Positions 10,419-19,434 are shown, counted from the stretch's first letter. The stretch: 64,000 nucleotides of DNA from Pseudomonadota bacterium (GCA_022571365.1 JACZXZ010000001.1:39534-103533), one strand, 5' to 3'. Notes: a model not told the origin generated them from the sequence alone. A program made the numbers and translations.

Positions 10419-11981
10419 ATGGGTCCAGAGTTCCTCAGCCTGCTGATGTTCCTCGTCACCTGCGGCGTGCTGCTGTTGGGGTTTCCCGTCGCGTTTTCGC
10501 TGGCCGGGACCGCGCTCATCTTTGCCGGCATCGGCACCCTTTTCGGTGTTTTCGACCTCCCCCTCCTGGGCGGCCTGGGGTCGCGCTATTTCGGCGTCAT
10601 GGTCAACCAGGTTCTGGTCGCGGTGCCGCTGTTCGTGTTCATGGGGGTCATGCTCGAACGCTCGAAGGTGGCCGCGCAGCTGCTGGAGACCATGGGCCTT
10701 TTGTTCGGCTCGGTAAGGGGCGGGCTTGGGTTGTCGGTGATCTTCGTCGGTATGCTGCTGGCGGCCTCGACCGGCATCGTCGGCGCCGCGGTGGTGACCA
10801 TGGGCTTGCTGAGCCTGCCGACCATGATGAAGGCGGGCTACGATCCCAAACTCGCCTGCGGCATCATCTGCGCCTCGGGCACCCTTGGCCAGATCATCCC
10901 GCCGTCGATCGTCCTGGTGTTGTTGGCAAGTATCCTGCAGGGCGCGAACACCAAGGCGCAGCTGGCTCTGGGCAATTTTGCCCCGAAGCCCGTCTCGGTC
11001 GTCGATTTGTTCGCCGGCGCCTTCATCCCCGGCCTGCTCCTGGTGGTCCTTTATATGGCCTGGGTTCTTTTCGTGGCCGCGACCCGCCCCGACGCCTGCC
11101 CGGCGATCCGGGATGCCGGTGAACACGGTGCGCTCGGGCCGCGGGTCCTGCGCGTGCTGGTGCCGCCCATAATCCTGATGCTGGCGGTCTTGGGCTCGAT
11201 CATCGTCGGCGCCGCTACGCCGACCGAAGCGGCCGCGGTCGGCTCGGTCGGCGCGCTGCTGCTCGCCGGCCAGCGCCTCGATGAACGGCGCGCCCTGCCG
11301 ATCTACCTCGCCGGCGCCTGCCTGGGTATGATCGTCCTGCTCTCGACCTTCTTCGACCTGCGCGTCCAGAAGGCGAACCTGCCCCTGGACGATCTGCTGG
11401 CGCTCATCGCTGTCGCGGGGTGTTGCGGGGGTCTCGTTTGGGGCATGAGTGTCAGCCTGATTCGAGTCCACCGGACCAGAATTCTGCACGACGTGATGCA
11501 GTCGACCTTGAAAATCTCGTCGATGGTTTTCGTCATTCTGCTCGGCGCCTCGATGTTCTCGCTGGTGTTTCGTGGGTTCGGCGGCGACGAGCTGGTTGGA
11601 GCGTTTCTCCAAGACCTGCCGGGCGGCGTGTTTGGCGCCATGGTCGTGGTCATGGTCGTGATGTTCTTGCTAGGCTTCTTCCTCGACTTCATCGAGATCA
11701 TGTTTGTGGTGGTGCCGATCGTCGGGCCGATCCTGCTCACCATGGGGCTCGACCCGATCTGGCTGGGCGTCATGATCGGTATCAACCTGCAGACCAGTTT
11801 TCTGACGCCGCCCTTTGGCTTCGCCCTGTTCTATCTACGCGGGGTCGCCCCGGCCGCGATCAAGACCACGGATATCTACCGGGGCATCGTTCCGTTCGTC
11901 GTCATCCAGTTGCTCGCGCTGGGCGTGGTGGCGATGTTTCCGGGGTTTGCCACCTGGCTGCCCAAGGCCCTTTTCGGCTAG
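10419..11981 (+). CDS. TRAP transporter large permease (DctM family)
   Basis: 520 aa multi-TM; FPVAFSLAGTAL, ASGTLGQIIPPSIVLVLL, GVMIGINLQTSFLTPPFGFALFYLRGV. Confidence 0.93.
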   Translation: MGPEFLSLLMFLVTCGVLLLGFPVAFSLAGTALIFAGIGTLFGVFDLPLLGGLGSRYFGVMVNQVLVAVPLFVFMGVMLERSKVAAQLLETMGLLFGSVRGGLGLSVIFVGMLLAASTGIVGAAVVTMGLLSLPTMMKAGYDPKLACGIICASGTLGQIIPPSIVLVLLASILQGANTKAQLALGNFAPKPVSVVDLFAGAFIPGLLLVVLYMAWVLFVAATRPDACPAIRDAGEHGALGPRVLRVLVPPIILMLAVLGSIIVGAATPTEAAAVGSVGALLLAGQRLDERRALPIYLAGACLGMIVLLSTFFDLRVQKANLPLDDLLALIAVAGCCGGLVWGMSVSLIRVHRTRILHDVMQSTLKISSMVFVILLGASMFSLVFRGFGGDELVGAFLQDLPGGVFGAMVVVMVVMFLLGFFLDFIEIMFVVVPIVGPILLTMGLDPIWLGVMIGINLQTSFLTPPFGFALFYLRGVAPAAIKTTDIYRGIVPFVVIQLLALGVVAMFPGFATWLPKALFG

Positions 11982-12062
11982 CAGCGCGGCGCTTGACGAA
12001 AATCGGCGAGGGATATTCCCCCGCCGTCGGGACAGCCGCCTTGGTGCGTGCCGGGGCAAGCC

Positions 12063-13205
12063 TTATCCGGTCGACGGCTCCGCGTATTTGAAGGGCAGGC
12101 CGCGCGCCGCCAAGTAAGCCTGTTCCGACGTCTTGGACCAAGCGATCGCGTCCTTGCGGAAATTGAGCGCGCTGTCGAAGACTTCGCGGCTCAACCGGTC
12201 CCGGGACGCAAGGTCGTTCAGGACCTGGCCGGCCAGCTCGCCGAGACCGTACAAAATCTCGTTGCTGAAACGCCTGAGCTGGACGTTGTGCTGCGTGAGC
12301 AACACCAGCAACGCGGTGTTGTTGCGGGCGATGAACTCGCCCAGCACAAGGTGGTTCACCGCCGCGTTGGCGGCTTCGATAAGCGCCTTCAGATCGCCCG
12401 GCAAGGCCTCCCACTTCTTGATGTTGATGAAGTTATCGAGGCAGGTCGCCGGTTCCTGCCAGCCTGGGTAGTAGTAGAACTTGGCGCTTTTGTAGAGACC
12501 GAAGGCGAGATCGTTGTAAGGGCCGACCCACTCGGTCGCGTCGATCGCGCCTGACTGAAGCGCGGGCTGGATCTCGGCACCCGGCAGGTTGACCACGTTG
12601 CCGCCGGCGGCCTTGACCACCTCGCCCCCCAGTCCCGGAATGCGCATCTTCAGGCCCTGATAGTCGTCGAGCGAGTTCATCTCCTTGTTGAACCAGCCGC
12701 CCATTTGGACCCCGCTATTGCCGCTGGCGAAGAACTTGCAGCCAAGCTCGCCATAGACCTTGTCGGCGAGCTCCTGGCCGCCGCCATACTGGATCCAGGC
12801 GTTAAGCTCTTGCGCCGTCATGCCGAACGGTCCCGAGGGGATGAACTGCGTCGCGGGAACCTTGCCTTTCCAATAGTATGGCGCGCCATGACCCATTTCG
12901 ACGGTGCCGCCAGAGACCGCGTCCATGGCTTCGAACGCCGGGACGATTTCACCCGCGCCGCGAACCTTGACGGTCAGGCGACCCCCCGAACCGCGGGTGA
13001 TGAAATCGGCGAGCAGGTTGGCGCCGGTGCCCAGGCCGGGAAAGTTCATCGGCCAGGTGGTGACCATCGTCCATTCCATCAGACCCTGGGAGATGGCGGG
13101 CTTGGGAAAGCTGGCGGCAGCGGTGGCCGCGGCGACGGCGCCGGTCGCCCGCTGCAAGAACGAACGGCGTTTCATGTTTCTTCCCCTGATGCGTTTCATG
13201 TCCAC
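12063..13205 (-). CDS. TRAP transporter substrate-binding protein (DctP family), Tat-type signal
   Basis: MKRRSFLQRATGAVAAATAAASFPKPAISQ twin-arginine leader; W.MVTTWP and WVGPYNDLAFGLYK...YYPGWQEP as in TRAP SBPs. Confidence 0.9.
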   Translation of the reverse strand: MDMKRIRGRNMKRRSFLQRATGAVAAATAAASFPKPAISQGLMEWTMVTTWPMNFPGLGTGANLLADFITRGSGGRLTVKVRGAGEIVPAFEAMDAVSGGTVEMGHGAPYYWKGKVPATQFIPSGPFGMTAQELNAWIQYGGGQELADKVYGELGCKFFASGNSGVQMGGWFNKEMNSLDDYQGLKMRIPGLGGEVVKAAGGNVVNLPGAEIQPALQSGAIDATEWVGPYNDLAFGLYKSAKFYYYPGWQEPATCLDNFINIKKWEALPGDLKALIEAANAAVNHLVLGEFIARNNTALLVLLTQHNVQLRRFSNEILYGLGELAGQVLNDLASRDRLSREVFDSALNFRKDAIAWSKTSEQAYLAARGLPFKYAEPSTG

Positions 13206-13283
13206 GAGGTCTCCCGATTAAATTCCTGGCGGATCGATACCCTCCGCCGGCAAGCAGCCACCTCGCCAAAGGTTGGCAGGTGG

Positions 13284-13337
13284 CCAACTGTCAGTGAACG
13301 ACCAACTGTCGGTAAATAGCCCGCTGTCGGTAAACAT
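13284..13337. repeat. Three tandem 18-bp imperfect repeats upstream of dctP-like gene
   Basis: ccaactgtcagtgaacga / ccaactgtcggtaaatag / cccgctgtcggtaaacat, exact 18-bp period. Confidence 0.85.
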
Positions 13338-13407
13338 CGAGGATTATAGTTGCCCGCCGATGCGGCGCAACAAATCGTCCCATCGGCCTTGCGGCACGGG
13401 TGCCGTA

Positions 13408-14142
13408 TCAAACCTCTAGCAGCCGCCAGCCGTCTCCTCCGAGTGCCTGAAGCGGCTGGAAGCGGACCTTGTAGGCCATCTTGGGACTGGCTTGGATCCA
13501 GTAGCCGAGATAGACGAACGAGAGGCCCTCGGCCTGCGCCTGCCGGATCAGCTGTAGCACCGTGAACGTCCCGAGGCTGCGTTTCGTCACGGCCGGGTCG
13601 AAGCAGCTGTAGACTGCCGAAAGGCTATCCGGCAGCCGGTCGTTGAGAGAGGTGGCGACCAGCTCGCCCAAGGGGCTGCGGAATTCGGTGATGAAGGTGT
13701 CGACCGGGCTGTCCTCGACCATGGCCTGATAGTCGGCGAAGCTCATCGCCGACATTCCACCGCCGTTGTGGCGCGACCGCTGGTAGCGCGCGAACAGCCG
13801 GTATTGTTCCGCCGTCGCTCGGGCCGCCAGCTCGCGGACCGCGAGGTCGGCATTGGCGTTCAAGACCCGGCGCAGGGATCGGCTCGGGGCGAACTCCCGG
13901 ACCACGACCCGGACCGGCACGCAGGCGCGGCAGCTCGGACAGAGCGGCCGGTAGACGATGTGGTGGCTGCGGCGAAAGCCGGCCTGGGACAAGGCGTCGT
14001 AGACTTGAGCGGACTCGGGGCCGGTGAGATCGGTGAAGATGTCCCGCTCGACACGGTCGGCCAAATAGGGGCAGCGCCTGGGCGCCGTGCGGTAGAACCG
14101 GCGCGGTATTTTTGCGGTTTGTGGGCTTGAGGAGGACAACAT
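13408..14142 (-). CDS. bpt: Aspartate/glutamate leucyltransferase (N-end rule, Bpt/Ate family)
   Basis: CPYLADRVERDIFTDL, GFRRSHHIVYRPLCPSCRACVPVRV, YLGYWIQASPKMAYK. Confidence 0.92.
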   Translation of the reverse strand: MLSSSSPQTAKIPRRFYRTAPRRCPYLADRVERDIFTDLTGPESAQVYDALSQAGFRRSHHIVYRPLCPSCRACVPVRVVVREFAPSRSLRRVLNANADLAVRELAARATAEQYRLFARYQRSRHNGGGMSAMSFADYQAMVEDSPVDTFITEFRSPLGELVATSLNDRLPDSLSAVYSCFDPAVTKRSLGTFTVLQLIRQAQAEGLSFVYLGYWIQASPKMAYKVRFQPLQALGGDGWRLLEV

Positions 14143-14453
14143 CGCCTTCGCCCTTGAAATCCCTGGAGGTGGCCGGCGGCAAGTCATGCCTGACTGTCTC
14201 GGAATCGGTGCCGGCCGCCTGTCATTTCCGGTCAAGGAAATTTCCGGTCAAGGAAGCCGTGTAGCCCCTTGCGCGCGAGCCTGTCAATGGATTGGCGCCG
14301 GGACCGGCGCTTGGAGCCGGCTACCCCCACGCCGGACCAGGCTGGAACCACCTCCCAGGACCGAATTGAGGTCGCCCGCCCATTCGCCGCTCGCCGATGG
14401 CGTTGCGGCTGGGGGAGGCATCGAACAGCGCGCAGGGTGTCCACCCGGCCGGT

Positions 14454-16277
14454 TCACCGTCGCCGCCGCTTGAGCACGTACATGCGCATCAGGCCATAGC
14501 CCTTGGCGGCGGGCATGTGGCCGACGTACTCGCAGGTGAGCGACGCATCGCCGTCCAGCGCCAGGCCTGCCGCGAACGGCTCGGTGACGTAGACGTTGCC
14601 TTCGGGCGTGGCGGGCTCGAGGCGCGCCGTGCGGGTGACGTGGCTGCCGAAGTAACCCGAATCCTTGACCACGTAGTCATAGCCCTCGAACACCGGTCCG
14701 ACATGGGCGCCGACGCGCAGCGCCAGATGCGCCGGCAGGCCGAGCGCCTTCAGGTCGATAACCCCCATCGCCGCTTGCAGATCGAGCGCCAACTGCGCCG
14801 CGACCGGCGCGTCGCTGGCCACCACGAACAGCCCGTCGCCCCAGGTATTGCGGTACAGGACGTCCGAGCCATAGCGGTCGAGAACCGCGCCCAGGCTGCC
14901 CATCACCTCCTTGTGAAACACCGGAAGCTGAGGTTCGCGCAGTTTGCTGAATCCTTTGAAGTCGCTGAACAGCATCGCGCGGATCGCTCGCTCGTGCTCG
15001 GAAAAGCCGGGCGATGCCACCGGTTGTCGCACGGTCCGACGGACGGCCCTCACGGCCGCTGCGGTGGGGGCTGCCACGTCGATGACGTGGGATCTCATGC
15101 CGATGCTGCGCCAAAACGCCACGTCGGTCGCGGTACCTCCCTCACCGCCGGCCTCTTTGCCGTCCCAGACGGCCGCCTGTTCGACCTCCGCGTCGAGGAA
15201 GGTGGCGCGGAGCAGCGCGAGTCCCATGGCCAACCGCGCGGCGTAGGTGAACAGCAGGTCGTCGCCCATGTAGCTGTCCTCGGTGGCGTAAGTGATCGAG
15301 GTTGCCTTGGCCAGGCAGTCGTCGAAGCGCCGGCTCCAGCCAGGACCGCCCGGCTTGACCGAGATGCGTTTGAACTCGTCCTTGTCGAATGGCAGGACCA
15401 CGTGAAGTTCCGCGCTACTCGACAGCAGCGTTTCGGCGAACAGGATGTCGGCGCCGCAAGCCAGTGAGCCATAGCCAAATCCGACCGACCCCTCATCCAG
15501 ATGGGCCGCGATTCGCTGCGCCACCGGGTGCTCTGATTCGGCGGGAAAGCGCCCGGGCGCGCCTGGCGCCGAGATCATGTGCCCCAGGAAGGTGATGACT
15601 CGCGGCGGCGTGAGCGGCGCCAGAATTGCCGGGTCGATGGCTCTCTCCGCACAAATGAGGCGCAGTTGCCGGCGCGTTGTCGCGAGCGCAGCGTAGTCGC
15701 CGCCATGGGCTGCCGCTGCCCGCTCCAGGGCGGCGCCGGCATTGTCCAGGTCATCGAGCAGCAGCGCGGCCTCCGCCTCCGTGGCGGCCCGGTAGTAGGC
15801 CTTTCCAGGATCAGCGAGGCTGGTCCTCGATAAGGCGTCCAGCACCCTGCGGGCGAGATCGGTGGCTCGTGCCGGCTTGCCGGCGAGCAGCCACATGGTC
15901 GCCGCGTTGACGCCCGGGTAATAGTCGCCCGTGCGGTCGAAAACCACCTCGTAGAGGCCGGCGGTAATCACTGCGCGCGATGCCCGCTCAGCCCCTTCGG
16001 CCTCCAGCGCGTAGTCCTTTTCCAGTCGGGCGCCCAGCGCGGAAATGTCCACTTCCGGCCGCCCGGCTAGGCCGTATTCGTCAAACCGCGCCCGCGCCTG
16101 CTCCGTCGCCCCGCTTCGCGCCAGAGTCCGCACCGCGAGATACCTCAGCCCCAGGTGATCCGGGTGAGCCTCCAGGCCTCTGTTGGCAAGATCGTAAGCG
16201 GTAAGGAAATCGCCCGCGCGCTCGACGCCTTCGACCTTAGCGACCCACTCTTCGGCGGAGAACGTCTGCTCAAGCAT
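14454..16277 (-). CDS. TPR-S + SLOG-like (Rossmann) + class III nucleotide cyclase domain protein
   Basis: 607 aa; N-terminal TPR-like (DYYPGVNAATMWLLAG), central FGYGSLACGADILFAETLL...LHVVLPF, C-terminal cyclase FSDFKGFSKL ... RNTWGDGLFVV ... GSHVTRTARLEPATPEG. Confidence 0.85.
   Translation of the reverse strand: MLEQTFSAEEWVAKVEGVERAGDFLTAYDLANRGLEAHPDHLGLRYLAVRTLARSGATEQARARFDEYGLAGRPEVDISALGARLEKDYALEAEGAERASRAVITAGLYEVVFDRTGDYYPGVNAATMWLLAGKPARATDLARRVLDALSRTSLADPGKAYYRAATEAEAALLLDDLDNAGAALERAAAAHGGDYAALATTRRQLRLICAERAIDPAILAPLTPPRVITFLGHMISAPGAPGRFPAESEHPVAQRIAAHLDEGSVGFGYGSLACGADILFAETLLSSSAELHVVLPFDKDEFKRISVKPGGPGWSRRFDDCLAKATSITYATEDSYMGDDLLFTYAARLAMGLALLRATFLDAEVEQAAVWDGKEAGGEGGTATDVAFWRSIGMRSHVIDVAAPTAAAVRAVRRTVRQPVASPGFSEHERAIRAMLFSDFKGFSKLREPQLPVFHKEVMGSLGAVLDRYGSDVLYRNTWGDGLFVVASDAPVAAQLALDLQAAMGVIDLKALGLPAHLALRVGAHVGPVFEGYDYVVKDSGYFGSHVTRTARLEPATPEGNVYVTEPFAAGLALDGDASLTCEYVGHMPAAKGYGLMRMYVLKRRRR
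14753..14789 (-). repeat. Direct repeat copy 1 (inside cyclase gene)
   Basis: ggtcgataacccccatcgccgcttgcagatcgagcgc; 29-bp exact core also at 19406-19434. Confidence 0.9.
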
Positions 16278-16578
16278 GGATGGCTCCTGTGGGCGGCTGA
16301 CCGAAGCCGCCGCAACATCGCCTCAAGGCAGGGATCATAGCGCGGGCATCGGCTGGCGCAATCGGCCGTGGCGCGCCGGTGTTTTCGAACCCCGCGACGG
16401 AGTCGTTACACACCTATGCTGCCGGCTTGGCCGGTGCCTTGAAGCGAGGGGCGGGTCCCCTCAGACGAGCCTACGCGCAGCCCGCTGCCGATCCGGCTCG
16501 TCGATGACGACTTGAGGCGTGTCATGTCGGGCCTCGCGTTGTAGGCTTGTCGGCGTCCATTTTTAAGGGGGATCAGTC

Positions 16579-17277
16579 ATGCGCCGTCGGTCCGCCGCCC
16601 TGTTCGTGCCTGTGCTGCTTCTATGGCCAACCGCTGACTTCGGCCCCTCCGACATGTTGACCGTCCCGGCAATCCTTGCGGCGGAAACATGCACCGGGTT
16701 TGCCTGTCCTGAGCTTGCGGGTCACGTGTGGCAGGTGCCTTCTGGGATCGGCAGCGAAGAGGAAAGCAGTGACAGCATCGATGCCGACGGGGACGGGGTT
16801 CCCGACGATCGGGACCAATGCGTTGGGGCGATTCCCGGAGCGAGCGGCGCGGATGCGACCGGGTGCCCGACGGATTTTGACCCTTATGCCAAACTGAGTT
16901 TTCAAGACGACAAGCAGAGACGTTGGTACCGGCGGTTCTGGACGGGCGATTGCGACAACCTCAGCTTCTTCACCTGCCTGCCGGGCAGGCCGTACTGGTA
17001 CGATGTCCTCAAGCGGGCCCTGGCCAATGTGCCGGCGGGTGATTTGGGCCGCCTGACGAACCGGCTGTGGTCCCTGGGCCGCCTGATCGGCTATGAATGG
17101 GCCAAGGAAAACGATATCCGCAGGATAGACACGGACGATCTGCAAGTCTGGAGCGGGGCCTTGACCACTGCCAGCGACCTGGACAGGACCATCGACCGGA
17201 TCAAAGCGGAGGCGATGGAGAAGTTGAGCGCCCCGACCGGGATCGGCGGCGCGGATGGTAACCTCGACCAGAGTTAG
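16579..17277 (+). CDS. Secreted hypothetical protein with thrombospondin type-3-like calcium-binding repeat
   Basis: Hydrophobic N-terminus, DADGDGVPDDRDQC...GCP motif, several Cys; good start after ttaagggggatcagtc. Confidence 0.7.
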   Translation: MRRRSAALFVPVLLLWPTADFGPSDMLTVPAILAAETCTGFACPELAGHVWQVPSGIGSEEESSDSIDADGDGVPDDRDQCVGAIPGASGADATGCPTDFDPYAKLSFQDDKQRRWYRRFWTGDCDNLSFFTCLPGRPYWYDVLKRALANVPAGDLGRLTNRLWSLGRLIGYEWAKENDIRRIDTDDLQVWSGALTTASDLDRTIDRIKAEAMEKLSAPTGIGGADGNLDQS

Positions 17278-17445
17278 CTGACGTGACTGGGAAAGCGAGA
17301 TAGGGCGCACTCGCCCCGGCCGCTTTCACCTCAAGCGGGAGCGAACATGAAACCGTGGCGTCGCAAGCATCGGGTGTCGAATCGAGTGGCGCCGGGGGAC
17401 GCCGAGCATCCGCGCGGTCCATGAGCTTTGAAACAAGAGCTGCGC

Positions 17446-19272
17446 CTAGCGCGTTTGAAACAGCTTGGTTAGCGCGAGGATGATCATGACGGCGATGAAC
17501 AGAAGGCCGAGCCGGTAAAAGATAAGGCAGCCGAATGCGAATATCAGAAAAGCGATAAGGTGATTGAGGCGCGGCCATTTCATCGGCCAGAAATCCATGT
17601 CGTCCAGACGATCCAGGCATTCTTCTCTGGAAAGTTTCGTCAGATGGGAAATGTCCGCCCCCTCGCTTTCCAGGTAGGACCGCAGTTCGTTTCGGCTTTG
17701 CCGGGCGGCGAAGTTGAGAACGTAGACGGGCCCGAACAAAACCATCAGGGCCAGAACAAAACCAAGGAAAATGGCCATCGCACTGGTGAAATTACCGGCG
17801 CCGCCGACTGTAAACAGGGTCGCCGCCAGCCGGGACAGGCCCGGCCAAGACACGCCTGCGGCGAAGAGGAAATCGAAGGCGGCTTTGATTTCGCCAAAAG
17901 AGAACTCGAGAATATCCGGTGCGTCGGTTCGCAAGTACAGATTTTGAATATGCATCATGTAGAAAATGAAAAATACGATCATGGATACGTAGGAAGAATT
18001 CTTGAAAAATAGCTGAAAGGCCTGAAATCCACGTCGAGTGTCGTTCGAATTCACGTCTGGAATCAGACGAACAACTTTGCTTTGTCTTGCATATCTATAG
18101 ATCATGTTCGAGAGCGCAAAGAGGAAGGCGTAGAAACTCAGAATTATCGCAAGGCTCATCCCCTGGGCCAGGTAGGCAGCCAGACTGAATAAGGCGTTCG
18201 CGGTGGGTGACACCTCTCTGCCGGGGGCGGTGAGCAACGCCGCGACTGACCAGTCCATTTCGTCGAAACCAGGTGGAAACGCGCCGTCCATAAGCGGGCC
18301 GCCGGTCATGAAGTACCATTCGGTCATGCACTGCGCGAATGAGATGAGAGACAACAGCAGCGCCCATTTGGCGCTGTTGTTCACGACGTTCCGCCAATCC
18401 CGAAAGATCGTCTCTTCGCTGACCGGCCGCCACTGCTGGCCAACCACCATATTGTGGCGGACGAGCTGGTGCAGCACGGTCTCCACGTTTTGAAAGGTGA
18501 CCAGCATCAAGAAGATGATGGCGGGAAACGCCGCGACATAGGTCACTGACCAATTGATCGCCCAGACAAAACCTATCTCCTTGCGGAAAGGGCTGCCGTC
18601 ATCGGCGGTCAGCTCAGCCGGATAGAATGCGACGCCAACCAGGAAGCTTGCCACGACAAGGAGGAAGCCAAGCAGGATCGCACCGAAAAAAACGAACTGG
18701 GGCGAAACCTCCTGAGCTCGCCAGACCAGCTTCGCGATCTTGCTGGCCGCCTTGGCAATGGGCCGCTCCGTGGCAATGCGGTCGGCTTCGGCGATTTCCT
18801 GCTGGAAGCGGTCTTCCGCCTGAGGCTGGGATTCCTTGGGCGGCGCGTCTCGCTCGACCTCAGCTTCAGCCTTCCCCGAGGGACGGCTTATGATCCTTTC
18901 GACCGTCGCCAGGAATCGCAGGAATTCGGGATGGTGCAGGTTCTCGTGCCAGTCGGCCAGGCGCGCCGCCTGTATCGGCCTGAAGGCGAGGGGAATTGGG
19001 ATGTCGTCGATGAGAACCGGGACGAGGATGTCCCGGTTTGCGGCTTCATTTGCTTCCGCCTTTATCCAGCGTGAGGTCACCGAGTACTTGGACCATACAA
19101 CGATGACGCAACTTGCGGCGTTCAATGCCGCCTCGATAACCTCGTCGTACGATTTGCCGGGGGGAATTTCCTTGTCCCACCAGACGGACCAACCGTTCTG
19201 TTCGAGGGCTTCCACGAGTACCTGCACCCGCGGCTGGTCCTGGCTGGCGTAGCTGATAAAGATGTCGCTCAT
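17446..19272 (-). CDS. TIR-domain protein with C-terminal multi-transmembrane region
   Basis: MSDIFISYASQDQPRVQVLVEALEQNGWSVWWDKEIPPGKSYDEVIEAALNAASCVIVVWSKYSVTSRWIKAEANEA...VPVLID TIR fold; then about 7-8 hydrophobic helices. Confidence 0.92.
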   Translation of the reverse strand: MSDIFISYASQDQPRVQVLVEALEQNGWSVWWDKEIPPGKSYDEVIEAALNAASCVIVVWSKYSVTSRWIKAEANEAANRDILVPVLIDDIPIPLAFRPIQAARLADWHENLHHPEFLRFLATVERIISRPSGKAEAEVERDAPPKESQPQAEDRFQQEIAEADRIATERPIAKAASKIAKLVWRAQEVSPQFVFFGAILLGFLLVVASFLVGVAFYPAELTADDGSPFRKEIGFVWAINWSVTYVAAFPAIIFLMLVTFQNVETVLHQLVRHNMVVGQQWRPVSEETIFRDWRNVVNNSAKWALLLSLISFAQCMTEWYFMTGGPLMDGAFPPGFDEMDWSVAALLTAPGREVSPTANALFSLAAYLAQGMSLAIILSFYAFLFALSNMIYRYARQSKVVRLIPDVNSNDTRRGFQAFQLFFKNSSYVSMIVFFIFYMMHIQNLYLRTDAPDILEFSFGEIKAAFDFLFAAGVSWPGLSRLAATLFTVGGAGNFTSAMAIFLGFVLALMVLFGPVYVLNFAARQSRNELRSYLESEGADISHLTKLSREECLDRLDDMDFWPMKWPRLNHLIAFLIFAFGCLIFYRLGLLFIAVMIILALTKLFQTR

Positions 19273-19397
19273 ATGCCTTCGTGGCCTGATCGACGAGCCG
19301 CGAGGCTTGGCGTGCCGGATTTGCGGCCGCCGCTCGAAAGCGCGGATCAGGGATAGTCAGACTTTCTCTTTACTCTGTCGAGGGTTTGATTCCCACG

Positions 19398-19434
19398 GGT
19401 TGATGACCCCCATCGCCGCTTGCAGATCGAGCGC
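19398..19434 (-). repeat. Direct repeat copy 2: fragment of cyclase coding sequence upstream of TIR gene
   Basis: ggttgatgacccccatcgccgcttgcagatcgagcgc; 35/37 identical to 14753-14789; reads ALDLQAAMGVIN on minus strand. Confidence 0.9.

Noticed and set aside
10251-11612. 453-aa minus-strand His/Gln/Asp-rich ORF opposite dctM
   Set aside because: Shadow of a hydrophobic plus-strand gene; no family resemblance
14454-19272. Calling the cyclase-TIR locus a canonical Pycsar or CBASS system
   Set aside because: The cyclase is not a compact PycC-like protein, no CD-NTase is present, and no cyclic-nucleotide-binding domain was recognised on the TIR protein
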